This document shows, one piece after another, positions 8,770 to 14,947 of a stretch of DNA of 21,045 nt. The stretch covers positions 1 through 21,045 of the forward strand of contig JAGBSR010000250.1 of NCBI GenBank assembly GCA_017631745.1, given 5' to 3'. Positions within the stretch are counted from its first letter, which is position 1. Each line of letters opens with the position of its first letter. The notes beneath the pieces were generated by a model that was given only the letters and a program-made list of their open reading frames with translations, was not told the origin of the DNA and ran no database searches. The stretch is from Clostridia bacterium. Lineage in GTDB: Bacteria; Bacillota; Clostridia; Oscillospirales; Acutalibacteraceae. A program made the position numbers and the translations under genes.

Positions 8770-8797
8770 TTGACTTTCTTTTTCCGCATGTTATGAT
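8770..8797 (+). promoter_or_regulatory. Promoter of the microprotein operon
   Basis: There is a -35 TTGACT (8770-8775), a 16-bp spacer and a -10 TATGAT (8792-8797) preceded by TGT, that is, an extended -10 (TGn). It lies about 25 bases before the first ribosome site of the two microORFs at 8834 and 8913, and no other plus-strand gene follows before the terminator. Confidence 0.65.
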
Positions 8798-8833
8798 GTA
8801 ATCAGAAAATACATAGCAAAGGAGAAAATAAAA

Positions 8834-8896
8834 ATGACATTACTTATTCTATTATTTTTATTCTATGCAGTACTTGTGCTTTTAGGCAAATTCTGA
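8834..8896 (+). CDS. 20-residue hydrophobic membrane microprotein A
   Basis: This tiny ORF encodes MTLLILLFLFYAVLVLLGKF, almost entirely a single transmembrane helix with a short basic C-terminal end. Support for it being a gene is contextual. A strong AAAGGAG site (8818-8824) lies 9 bases before the ATG, a near-consensus promoter with extended -10 lies just upstream, a second microORF with its own ribosome site follows 16 bases after the stop, and a terminator follows that. It is not recognised. Its shape recalls KdpF-like subunits, type I toxins of the TisB/Fst style and small membrane regulators, but there is no kdp operon nearby and no antitoxin RNA is evident. The function is unknown. 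Confidence 0.6.
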   Translation: MTLLILLFLFYAVLVLLGKF

Positions 8897-8912
8897 TTTC
8901 GGAGGTTTTATT

Positions 8913-8981
8913 ATGCTGTGGATATTTTGTATTATTATTTTACCCGTTGTTATATTATTTGAACTGACTAAAAAATATTAA
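8913..8981 (+). CDS. 22-residue hydrophobic membrane microprotein B
   Basis: The second tiny ORF of the pair begins MLWIFCIIILPVVIL and ends with a charged tail FELTKKY. It is one predicted transmembrane helix with a Pro in the middle and a Lys-rich end. A strong GGAGG site (8901-8905) lies 7 bases before the ATG, which argues for real translation coupled to the first microORF. The stop is followed within six bases by a hairpin terminator. It shares composition but no clear sequence identity with microprotein A, so the two might form a hetero-oligomer or be independent. Family and function are not recognised. A conserved pair in related genomes would settle whether this is a gene. Confidence 0.6.
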   Translation: MLWIFCIIILPVVILFELTKKY

Positions 8982-8986
8982 GTTTA

Positions 8987-9012
8987 AAAGCCGCCACGAA
9001 AGTGACGGCTTT
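8987..9012. terminator. Bidirectional hairpin terminator
   Basis: AAAGCCGCCAC (8987-8997) and GTGACGGCTTT (9002-9012) pair with one C-A mismatch around a GAAA tetraloop. It closes the microprotein operon on the plus strand. On the minus strand, where TTTTAAACTT follows, it closes the large GH78-like gene. Confidence 0.75.
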
Positions 9013-9037
9013 AGTATTTGTAATGTATTCAGGCTTA

Positions 9038-11356
9038 TTATTTTTCAACAATCTCCACATTGCCGCTGCTTACATACTCACCGTTTTGGTAATAAGGCTC
9101 TGCATTGATGCTCACATCAGCATCGGCAGGCACATATAAAACAGCCTTCATATTCTCAGGCAAAGTAAGCCTTACATCATAACCCTCACTTGTCTTTTCA
9201 TAATCGAGAGTGATCAAACCCTTTACGCTCGGCACAGTACAGCTGAGATTATCAGAGAGTGCATACTGAGGATTGATTTCTACCTTTTCATAGCCTGCTT
9301 CAATGGGTACAATGCCTGCAAAGTGCTTGCTCATAATAACGAGAGGTCCACCGCTCCAGGCGTGATTCATTGTACCCTGCCAGGAGTTCCAGAATTCCCA
9401 GAGAGTTGAGTAATCCTCATTCACCATGCCCTCATATCTGTCTTTGATTCTGTCTCTTGCTTTTTCATATTCTCCCATTTTGCAAAGAGCCTCGAGGACA
9501 TAGTATTCCATATAGGGGCTTGAATTTTTAGTGGTTGTGAGCACGTTCAAAATAGTGCCGTACTGCTCTTTTGTTGCAAGGCCCGATAAAACTGCAAGGG
9601 CATTTGCTCTGTCGTCGGGCTTTTTGACATCCTCGCTCTTAACGCCCTCGTCTGTCCAGAGAGACTCATAGCCCTTTGCGATAGCCTCTTTTCTTTCGGT
9701 AATAAATGAGATATCCTCGTTCTTACCTAAGATATCAGCCATTTCCTGTGCGGCAGAAAGTGCATAATAAACCCAGGCATTTTCTATAGCTGTCATATCA
9801 GCCTTACTGCCCCAATCGGGCCAATCCCATGAGCCGCTGCGATGCACAACGAGATTGTTTTCGCCGATTTCCCAAAGCTTCAGATAATTAATAGAAGCAT
9901 CATAAACCTTTTCGACGAAAGCCTTGTCACCGGTATATTCGTAGTAGGTCTTAAAACCGACAATACCTGCAAGCTGCTGCACGGGAAGCTCAAAATAGTC
10001 ACCGCTTATGGGCACAACAGTCTGAAGCACCTTTGTCTCGTCAATGTGAGACAGCATAGCCTCAACACCCTTTTGATAAAGCAGATATGAGTTGCTGTCC
10101 ATAGAGTACATTGTCATAATCATTTCGCTTGTGACATCGCCCCACCACTGAGCTCTTTCTCTGTCGGGACAATCCATAAAATTGTCGCGCATAGTAACAT
10201 AGAGGGTACGAAGTGATTTCTGCCAAAGGGAGTTCATAAATTCATCATCGCTTATGAAGTTACCGCTGAACTCGCTGTCATATCCCGTTTCGCGGTACAT
10301 AAGAGAAACAACCGTAACGCCTTTGGGTATTTTATAGGTGATATGCTCGCCGTTGAACCAGCCTAAAGCCTCAAACTCCTGCTCGCCCTCTTTGGTTATA
10401 TAGGTAGTAGAAACCGCACCGATTAAAGTGTTTTCAGTTGTAATGCGGATTTTCTTGCCCTCGGGTGCTATGATTTTCAGATAGGGAGTCAGCTGAGCGT
10501 TGTATGGTATATCAACGGTGATTTTTTCACCGAAAAGCTTAGTTACCTTATAGTTTTCGTAATCTGCCGAATTCTCATAGGCTTTGAGTCCGTAATCCTT
10601 AAGGAAGGGAATTCCTCTGGGATAAAGCTTACCGTAGGCACCCTCACCGCCGAGAGCATATTCTGTGGCATTCTCCCAGGAAGATGTATCATAGTCCGCA
10701 GAAGTCCAATCACCCAAATCCTCTCTCGCATCAAACCAGATGCTGTATTCGGGGAGTCTGTAGTTAGGCGGATAAAGTTCAGAATCAACATAAGCGCTGT
10801 TTCTTTTTACCTTCCAGCTTTTGTCAGAAATTATGGTGATTCCGTCGCCTATAGCTTCGAAAATGAAACCTCCCTGACCGCTTGAGTTATAGGAATAGCT
10901 TGTTTCATTATCCCAATACCATACAAGAGCACATATACTGTTTTCGCCCTCTCTGAGATACGGAGCGATATCTATGCTGTCATAATAGCTGCTGTTTTCA
11001 TCGGGACCGCGTTTCACACCGCCCTCAAAAACAACGGTTTCGTCGTTTATGTAAAGCCAATATTTTGAATCAGCTGAAATGTGAGCAATAAGTTCATCAG
11101 GAACCTTATCAAGACTCAGCTTTTTATCAAAGCACATCCAGACATTTTTTTCTGTCAGGTTGTCCTTATCCCAAATCCATTTAGCCTGCCAATCGTTTTT
11201 CGCCTCGGTAGAAATCACGCTATACTCAGGTATGCTTTCGGGTATCTCATAATCGTTTGTGAATGGCATCATCACCGCATCCCCCCAGGAAAAAATTGAA
11301 GAAATGAAAGCCGCCGCTATGGCGAGATAAGAAATAATTGTCTGCAAAATGTGCAT
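9038..11356 (-). CDS. GH78-like alpha-L-rhamnosidase, membrane-anchored or exported
   Basis: This roughly 772-residue protein has a hydrophobic N-terminus (about residues 2-30) acting as a signal peptide or anchor, so the catalytic part is outside the cell. WIWDKDN and the VWMCFDKKL stretch open the N-terminal beta-sandwich, with ADSKYWLYIN and SYNSSGQGGFIFE typical of large bacterial GH78 members. DCPDRERAQWWGDV is a variant of the family signature, with E400 as likely acid. STLWEFWNSWQGTMNHAWSG gives a likely base at E654. The N-terminal sandwich plus this signature differ clearly from the GH78 enzyme at 5427-7547, so the two are not a recent duplication. Specificity for rhamnose is likely but not proven. 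Start: the GGGGGAG site overlaps codons of the upstream ATG (11371) and lies 6 bases before the ATG at 11356, so the latter is chosen. Confidence 0.87.
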   Translation of the reverse strand: MHILQTIISYLAIAAAFISSIFSWGDAVMMPFTNDYEIPESIPEYSVISTEAKNDWQAKWIWDKDNLTEKNVWMCFDKKLSLDKVPDELIAHISADSKYWLYINDETVVFEGGVKRGPDENSSYYDSIDIAPYLREGENSICALVWYWDNETSYSYNSSGQGGFIFEAIGDGITIISDKSWKVKRNSAYVDSELYPPNYRLPEYSIWFDAREDLGDWTSADYDTSSWENATEYALGGEGAYGKLYPRGIPFLKDYGLKAYENSADYENYKVTKLFGEKITVDIPYNAQLTPYLKIIAPEGKKIRITTENTLIGAVSTTYITKEGEQEFEALGWFNGEHITYKIPKGVTVVSLMYRETGYDSEFSGNFISDDEFMNSLWQKSLRTLYVTMRDNFMDCPDRERAQWWGDVTSEMIMTMYSMDSNSYLLYQKGVEAMLSHIDETKVLQTVVPISGDYFELPVQQLAGIVGFKTYYEYTGDKAFVEKVYDASINYLKLWEIGENNLVVHRSGSWDWPDWGSKADMTAIENAWVYYALSAAQEMADILGKNEDISFITERKEAIAKGYESLWTDEGVKSEDVKKPDDRANALAVLSGLATKEQYGTILNVLTTTKNSSPYMEYYVLEALCKMGEYEKARDRIKDRYEGMVNEDYSTLWEFWNSWQGTMNHAWSGGPLVIMSKHFAGIVPIEAGYEKVEINPQYALSDNLSCTVPSVKGLITLDYEKTSEGYDVRLTLPENMKAVLYVPADADVSINAEPYYQNGEYVSSGNVEIVEK

Positions 11357-11394
11357 AATATTCTCCCCCATATTATCTTTGCTAATATTGTTAT

Positions 11395-11419
11395 CGTAAC
11401 AGCATAGAAATATGTTACG
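11395..11419 (-). promoter_or_regulatory. Leader hairpin of the exported GH78 gene
   Basis: CGTAACA (11395-11401) and TGTTACG (11413-11419) form a 7-bp inverted repeat with 11 bases between them. It lies directly after the -10 box at 11425-11430, so it could be an operator at the transcription start or an mRNA leader hairpin. Confidence 0.45.
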
Positions 11420-11424
11420 GGTTT

Positions 11425-11453
11425 ATTCTATCATAACCAAACAATAAATTCAA
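11425..11453 (-). promoter_or_regulatory. Promoter of the exported GH78 gene
   Basis: On the minus strand there is a -35 TTGAAT (11448-11453), a 17-bp spacer and a -10 TAGAAT (11425-11430), leaving a leader of about 60 bases. Confidence 0.6.
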
Positions 11454-11483
11454 CTTATATATACACCGAAAATGCACATAAAC

Positions 11484-11510
11484 AAAAAAAACACAAACCT
11501 TGCAGTTTGT
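11484..11510 (-). terminator. Orphan minus-strand terminator beside a tRNA-like 3' end
   Basis: On the minus strand ACAAAC (11505-11510) pairs with GTTTGT (11493-11498) around a six-base loop and is followed by eight Ts (11484-11491). No intact minus-strand gene precedes it before the tRNA at 13332. Directly upstream is a minus-strand CACTCGCACCA (11520-11530), which looks like an acceptor end of a lost tRNA. Confidence 0.65.
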
Positions 11511-11569
11511 AGTTCTTTATGGTGCGAGTGTTCATGAGGGATTTGCTTTTTATTGAAAAGTGAAAAAGT

Positions 11570-11601
11570 AAAAGCTCAAATCCCTAAAGATTTGAGCTTT
11601 T
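11570..11601 (+). promoter_or_regulatory. 13-bp perfect hairpin, possible attenuator
   Basis: AAAAGCTCAAATC (11570-11582) pairs perfectly with GATTTGAGCTTTT (11589-11601) around CCTAAA. The left arm can instead pair, through CAAATCCCT (11577-11585), with AGGGATTTG at 11537-11545, so two exclusive folds exist on the plus strand. The T-run is short, so termination is uncertain. No promoter clearly drives it. Confidence 0.5.
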
Positions 11602-11637
11602 GTGCTTGGCGTACCATTTTGATACAAAAATTCCAGG

Positions 11638-11757
11638 TGGACGAAAAAGCACTTTAATGGGCAAAAATGCGCTTTACTGGATGAAAGTGCACTTCAATGG
11701 ACAAAATCCACCTCAGCTGGACGAAATTTCATTTTAGTGGACGAAACCGTATTTTCG
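11638..11757 (+). repeat. Six-unit 20-bp degenerate tandem repeat
   Basis: TGG recurs at exactly 11638, 11658, 11678, 11698, 11718 and 11738. The six units share the first nine bases, consensus TGGACGAAA, while the second half is loosely CACTTTAN-like and variable. The 20-base period is not a multiple of three, so the array is not coding for a peptide repeat. Unit 3 contains the palindrome AAGTGCACTT, and unit 6 forms a terminator hairpin. Such spacing (about two helical turns) suits protein-binding iterons, or a repeated RNA motif. No replication protein or CRISPR gene is nearby, and units lack CRISPR-like spacers. Confidence 0.85.
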
Positions 11758-11765
11758 TCTTTTTT
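11740..11765 (+). terminator. Terminator formed by the last 20-bp repeat
   Basis: GACGAAA (11740-11746) pairs with TTTCGTC (11753-11759) and is followed by six Ts (11760-11765). It would end any plus-strand transcript that runs through the repeat array and insulate the TauE gene promoter at 11811. Confidence 0.65.
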
Positions 11766-11810
11766 AAGTCCTATTACAAGGGCTGTATGTATATCTATTC
11801 TGTTTTGCAC

Positions 11811-11839
11811 TTGAATTAAATTATACAAAATAGTATAAT
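11811..11839 (+). promoter_or_regulatory. Promoter of the TauE/SafE gene
   Basis: There is a -35 TTGAAT (11811-11816), a 17-bp spacer and a perfect -10 TATAAT (11834-11839), giving a leader of about 95 bases before the TTG start. No known riboswitch fold was recognised in that leader. Confidence 0.72.
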
Positions 11840-11939
11840 AATTTATCATGTCCTACTGGCAATAACATCGGCCGTTGCTATTTGTTTTCTTCGGGGAGAT
11901 ATAATTAATTTAAAAGTAAGACTTTATGGGGGTGTTTAT

Positions 11940-12725
11940 TTGCAGTTTTTTGTCTATTTTCTGTTAGCACTTTTTGCTACAACTGTAGGTTCACTTACTG
12001 GAATGGGTGGCGGCGTAATCATCAAGCCACTTATGGATGTTTTAGGTGATTATGATGTGAAAACCATTGGTATTGTTTCATCAATAACTGTCTTTTCGAT
12101 GGCTATTGTGTCTGTCCTGAAACAGATTAAAGCCAAAACAGAAATTCCATATAAAAATGCAATACCGTTGGGGATAGGCTCCGTTGCAGGTGGATTTTTA
12201 GGTGAAAAACTACTCACATTTATTGTGAATTTATTTAATGCCAACTCTGTTGTAACCGTTGTGCAAAATTGTGTATTGACGGTACTTGTTCTGTGTGTAT
12301 TCCTTTATATGAAAAACAAACGAAAAATCAAAGGCAAGGAATGGGATGGCGTATTTGTTTCCCTTGCAGTAGGTGTTTTTCTCGGTGTTTGTTCATCATT
12401 TTTAGGTATCGGTGGCGGTCCTATCAATGTTGCACTCATAATTTTCTTATTCTCTGTGAACACAAAAACAGCAACAGTGTGTTCGCTTGTTACAATTCTG
12501 TTTGCACAGATTTCAAAACTTACAACAGTGGCACTCACAACGGGCTTTTCAAATTTTGACCTGTCAATTGCGCCACTTATGATTATCGGTGCGATTTTTG
12601 GTGGATTTATCGGTGCTGGACTTAACAAAAAATGCAGTGAAAAAACCGTTGAAAAAGCATTCAACTGTGTTCAATTGCTTGTGCTTGGAATTGCAATATT
12701 CAATATTATAAGAAATCTTATATGA
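11940..12725 (+). CDS. TauE/SafE family membrane permease
   Basis: This 261-residue integral membrane protein of the TauE/SafE family (PF01925) exports small anions such as sulfite, sulfoacetate or related organosulfur compounds in characterised members. The family signature appears twice, as GSLTGMGGGVIIKPL near the N-terminus and GVCSSFLGIGGGPINVALI in the second half, matching the internal duplication of the fold. About seven to eight hydrophobic segments are visible, with a short basic loop (KNKRKIKGKEW) in the middle. The start is TTG at 11940, chosen because GGGGGTG lies 5-6 bases before it and the nearby ATG (11926) is in another frame. The gene is richer in A/T and in TTT/TTA codons than its neighbours, fitting transfer. 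A role in handling sulfite is not supported by any neighbour. Confidence 0.9.
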   Translation: MQFFVYFLLALFATTVGSLTGMGGGVIIKPLMDVLGDYDVKTIGIVSSITVFSMAIVSVLKQIKAKTEIPYKNAIPLGIGSVAGGFLGEKLLTFIVNLFNANSVVTVVQNCVLTVLVLCVFLYMKNKRKIKGKEWDGVFVSLAVGVFLGVCSSFLGIGGGPINVALIIFLFSVNTKTATVCSLVTILFAQISKLTTVALTTGFSNFDLSIAPLMIIGAIFGGFIGAGLNKKCSEKTVEKAFNCVQLLVLGIAIFNIIRNLI

Positions 12726-12876
12726 CAACAGTATGGCAGATACCGTTTTTATATTTCTATAACAGCCACCCGTTATTGGCGTACGGATTATGAAATCGGA
12801 TACTTCGTATCAAGTGAAATCCCCCCCATAAGCCGTAACATATTTTATAAATTCTTTCAGAATTTTATTTCATTTT

Positions 12877-12907
12877 AAAAAGAACACTTCCGAAGAAGTG
12901 TTCTTTT
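12877..12907. terminator. Strong terminator downstream of TauE/SafE
   Basis: AAAAGAACACTTC (12878-12890) and GAAGTGTTCTTTT (12895-12907) form a perfect 13-bp stem with a CGAA tetraloop and A/T flanks, usable in both directions. It is 150 bases after the TauE stop. Confidence 0.9.
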
Positions 12908-13106
12908 GTGGTTTAGGCATTTAAAATCGAACCCACAACTTTCCTGACACCAGTTCAGGGCTCTCGATAATTTCAATCGAACAAGGGTGGTTCGAATCTC
13001 AACTTTTTTACTGTTTTGGTTCATATTTTCACCTGTTTGGGATTTTGGTGTAGCATTAATTTTTTAAAATAAAACTCCCGAAAACGGGCATAAACACTAC
13101 ATAAAT
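12908..13106. other. Gene-free stretch with several short inverted repeats
   Basis: No credible ORF is present. Visible pieces are CCTGA..TCAGG (about 12950-12968), TCGAT..ATCGA and TCGAAC..GTTCGA (about 12965-13000), and a CCCG-AAAA-CGGG hairpin near 13077-13088. A sequence AATCGAACA-N3-RTGGTTC occurs here (about 12975) and again at about 13127, so part of this stretch is a diverged repeat. The GGTTCGAATC motif resembles a tRNA T-loop, but no cloverleaf can be drawn around it. Confidence 0.5.
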
Positions 13107-13163
13107 AAAAAAAAGAATCAACCTCTAATCGAACACTGATGGTTCAGATTCAGGGGTTGATTC
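13107..13163 (-). terminator. Long hairpin terminator after the tRNA-Leu 3' copy
   Basis: On the minus strand GAATCAACCCC (13153-13163) pairs with GAGGTTGATTC (13115-13125). An inner GAAC/GTTC pairing lies within, and eight Ts (13107-13114) follow. It lies directly downstream, in the tRNA sense, of the duplicated tRNA 3' end at 13167-13188, just as the true tRNA gene has its own terminator. Confidence 0.8.
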
Positions 13164-13166
13164 ATA

Positions 13167-13188
13167 TGGTGCCGGTGACCGGACTTGA
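13167..13188 (-). repeat. Duplicate of the tRNA-Leu 3' end (att-like direct repeat)
   Basis: These 22 bases are identical to 13332-13353, the 3' end of the tRNA-Leu gene including the encoded CCA and part of the T-arm. The match stops at TTGA, after which 13189 onward diverges completely. The two copies are in direct orientation and 165 bases apart. A direct repeat of a tRNA 3' end is what tRNA-targeting integrases leave as attL/attR. A broken tandem tRNA copy is the alternative. Confidence 0.85.
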
Positions 13189-13285
13189 CTCTTGCCGCGC
13201 CGCGCGGCTTCGGTCATTCGCGGCTCTCGATGTCCACCGGACATCGATTCACTACCGCTCCTACTTCAAGTCCGCCGAAGTTCCT
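13180..13285. repeat. GC-rich palindromic insert next to the tRNA-Leu 3' copy
   Basis: CGGACTTGA (13180-13188) and TCAAGTCCG (13266-13274) close an outer stem around two perfect hairpins. They are GCCGCG-ccg-CGCGGC (13194-13208) and TCGATGTCC-acc-GGACATCGA (13227-13247), with a possible GCGG/CCGC pair enclosing the second. CGCCGAAGTTCCT (13273-13285) is the reverse complement of 13 bases inside the cloverleaf element at 18262-18274, hinting at related repeats. There is no ORF of substance on either strand. Confidence 0.7.
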
Positions 13286-13289
13286 CATA

Positions 13290-13329
13290 AAACAAAAAGA
13301 ACTACTAACTTTTCAGTTCGTAGTTCTTT
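13290..13329 (-). terminator. Terminator of tRNA-Leu
   Basis: On the minus strand AAAGAACTAC (13320-13329) pairs with GTAGTTCTTT (13296-13305), with an inner AACT/AGTT extension and a TTTTTG tail. It begins three bases after the tRNA CCA. Confidence 0.85.
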
Positions 13330-13331
13330 AT

Positions 13332-13418
13332 TGGTGCCGGTGACCGGACTTGAACCGGTACGGTGTTGCCACCGAGGGATTTTAAGTCCCTTGCGTCTGC
13401 CGATTTCGCCACACCGGC
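13332..13418 (-). tRNA. tRNA-Leu (anticodon UAA)
   Basis: This 87-base gene includes the encoded CCA. The acceptor stem is GCCGGTG with CACCGGC. The D-arm region is GGCGAAATCGGCAGACGC, as in class II leucine tRNAs. The anticodon stem GGGA/TCCC encloses CTTAAAA, giving anticodon UAA. A long variable arm (CGGTGGCAACACCG) marks a class II tRNA, followed by the T-arm CCGG-TTCAAGT-CCGG. It has its own consensus promoter (13438-13466) and terminator. Its 3' end is duplicated at 13167-13188. Confidence 0.97.
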
Positions 13419-13437
13419 GTGTCTAATCGACTTGACT

Positions 13438-13466
13438 ATTATACAGTTATTAACCTTGGTTGTCAA
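13438..13466 (-). promoter_or_regulatory. Perfect consensus promoter of tRNA-Leu
   Basis: On the minus strand TTGACA (13461-13466), a 17-bp spacer and TATAAT (13438-13443) match the sigma-70 consensus at all twelve positions, about 20 bases before the tRNA 5' end. Confidence 0.92.
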
Positions 13467-13498
13467 GGCGTTTGGACAAATTTTTCATCTTTTTGCTA

Positions 13499-14914
13499 TC
13501 ATATACTTCTGAGCTCATCTTCGATTAAATCGAAAAGCTTTTCAACTATAGCTTCATCCTCAGCATTGCCTATAAGGGGCAATGTGTATGTCAGCCTGTC
13601 ACCTACGGTATAAAGCAGTACAGCAGTAGTCGGCTTATATTTTGCCGAGCCGCCTATAAAAGCATCAACAATATCGTGACCGTCAAAGCTGAAGCTCTCA
13701 CCGCCTAATCGACCCACATTGCTTACGGCAAAGTTGGCATTGTAATAGTTAGCCTTAACCACAAGCTCAGCCTGAAGGTAAATCATAGTCCAATACGCCA
13801 CATTGAGAAGGGGTAAACCGTGAAGTCCGTTGAACTCGTCAGCCTTGATTTTCTTGGTATTTTTGGCAAGCTCTGTTATCGTCTCGCGTATATTATCGCC
13901 CATTCTGCTTACAGTACAAGGCATAAAATTGGTGTGGTTTGTATAACCGATGGTATCAATATCTTTGATATAGCGTCTTAAATCCATAGCGCAGGATATA
14001 GTGAGGCTGTCATTTTTATCGCACTGCATAAGTCTGTATGCGGCTCTGAGATAGGCGCTGACAAAAACATCATTAAGGGTACCGCCACACTCCTTGCCAA
14101 CGGCAAGCATATTCTTTAAAATTTCAGCAGGCAATGTTCTTTTGCAGATAAATACACTGTCGCTGTCGGATTTGCTGCTGTAAGGCAGTTTGTGGTCATC
14201 CTTTACAAAAACCTTTTTAAACTTCTTCTTTGCCTCTTTGCCATTGGGGATATCCTGATAAACACGGTCATATCTTCTGGTACCTGTTCTGAAGGTAAGC
14301 TTATCTGTTTCGCCCTTTCTGAATCGGCGATAGTTATCGGTGATATCTTTTATAAGCTGTTTGAATCAGCCTCCGTAAAACACCATATGATTCCATCTGA
14401 AAAACAGCGCAGACTTATCACCGTTTACGAGAAGAAAGATTTTAAGCTGAATGTTATCTTTGCCGTCAATGCTTGGCAAAGACAGCTCTTTAACAGACCT
14501 TTCAAGGTCATCGGTTTCCACAACCCTGAATGCATCGTCAATGTGATAGTCAGTAACAACCCAGCAGGGTACAATATGATTATCGACAAACTTAGAGTGG
14601 AAAATCGGTGCTTTTTCAAACAGACATATCAGAACCTTTTTCAGAGTCTCAGCATCAATTACATAATCGTAGTAAAGAGCAAGACGCACTGTTCTGTCCA
14701 TATAAAAACGGCACATATAGTTCATCTTGTCATACATACCCGCGCCGAGATATTTGGGCATTTTATAGCCGCTTTCATATTCATCGGCAATGAGCTGCAG
14801 AGATATATCTTCGTCCTTGAGGCCTCTTTTTTCAAGCTCCTGAGCTCTCTTCAAAAGCTTTGCCAAGGTTTTGACATCAGCTGTTTTTATTCTCTGAGCA
14901 ATTTTTTCCTTCAT
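13499..14914 (-). pseudogene. CoA-dependent acyltransferase/condensation-like gene with an in-frame TGA
   Basis: A single reading frame of 471 codons runs from the ATG at 14914 to the stop at 13499, interrupted only by TGA at 14366-14368 (codon 183). No frameshift is needed and similarity continues on both sides. The upstream part has YKMPKYLGAGMYDK and ends RWNHMVFYGG. The downstream part resumes FKQLIKDI and carries FAVSNVGRLGG, typical of the chloramphenicol-acetyltransferase-like fold (condensation domains, alcohol acyltransferases). The active-site HHxxxDG is NHMVFYG here, so the Asp is Tyr180. The expected DGGGF needs only G to T at two bases (GAC to TAC, GGA to TGA). AGGAG (14925-14929) lies 10 bases before the ATG; an ATG at 14971 is upstream of the -10 box and unlikely. 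Probably inactive. Sequencing error remains possible. Confidence 0.8.
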
Positions 14915-14947
14915 AGCTTTTCTTCTCCTGTTTATTTTGTGTTTTTC

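Noticed and set aside
11520..11545. A second tRNA gene on the minus strand
   Set aside because: Only an acceptor-like 3' end ending in CCA is visible. The T-arm spacing is too long and no matching 5' acceptor, D or anticodon arm exists. Kept only as a possible remnant.
11638..11757. CRISPR array
   Set aside because: Repeats are contiguous 20-bp units without separate unique spacers, the conserved part is only nine bases, and no cas gene is present.
12727..12876. Open frame after TauE (RYWRTDYEIGYF...)
   Set aside because: It has no start codon or ribosome site, and no recognised family; probably a chance open frame in the TauE 3' region.
12925..13010. tRNA remnants suggested by TTCGAATC-like motifs
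   Set aside because: T-stems do not pair and no cloverleaf can be built; the motifs are parts of short inverted repeats.
13139..13426. 95-codon plus-strand ORF across the tRNA-Leu region
   Set aside because: It is antisense to tRNA-Leu and its duplicated 3' end; it has no ribosome site, and its sequence is explained by the tRNA and the palindromes.
14366..14368. TGA as selenocysteine, or as a reassigned Trp/Gly codon
   Set aside because: Other genes here end in TGA (sulfatase, GH78, MBL), so there is no genome-wide reassignment. The position calls for Gly in a DGGGF motif, not Cys, and no convincing SECIS hairpin was seen. A nonsense mutation or sequencing error is simpler.
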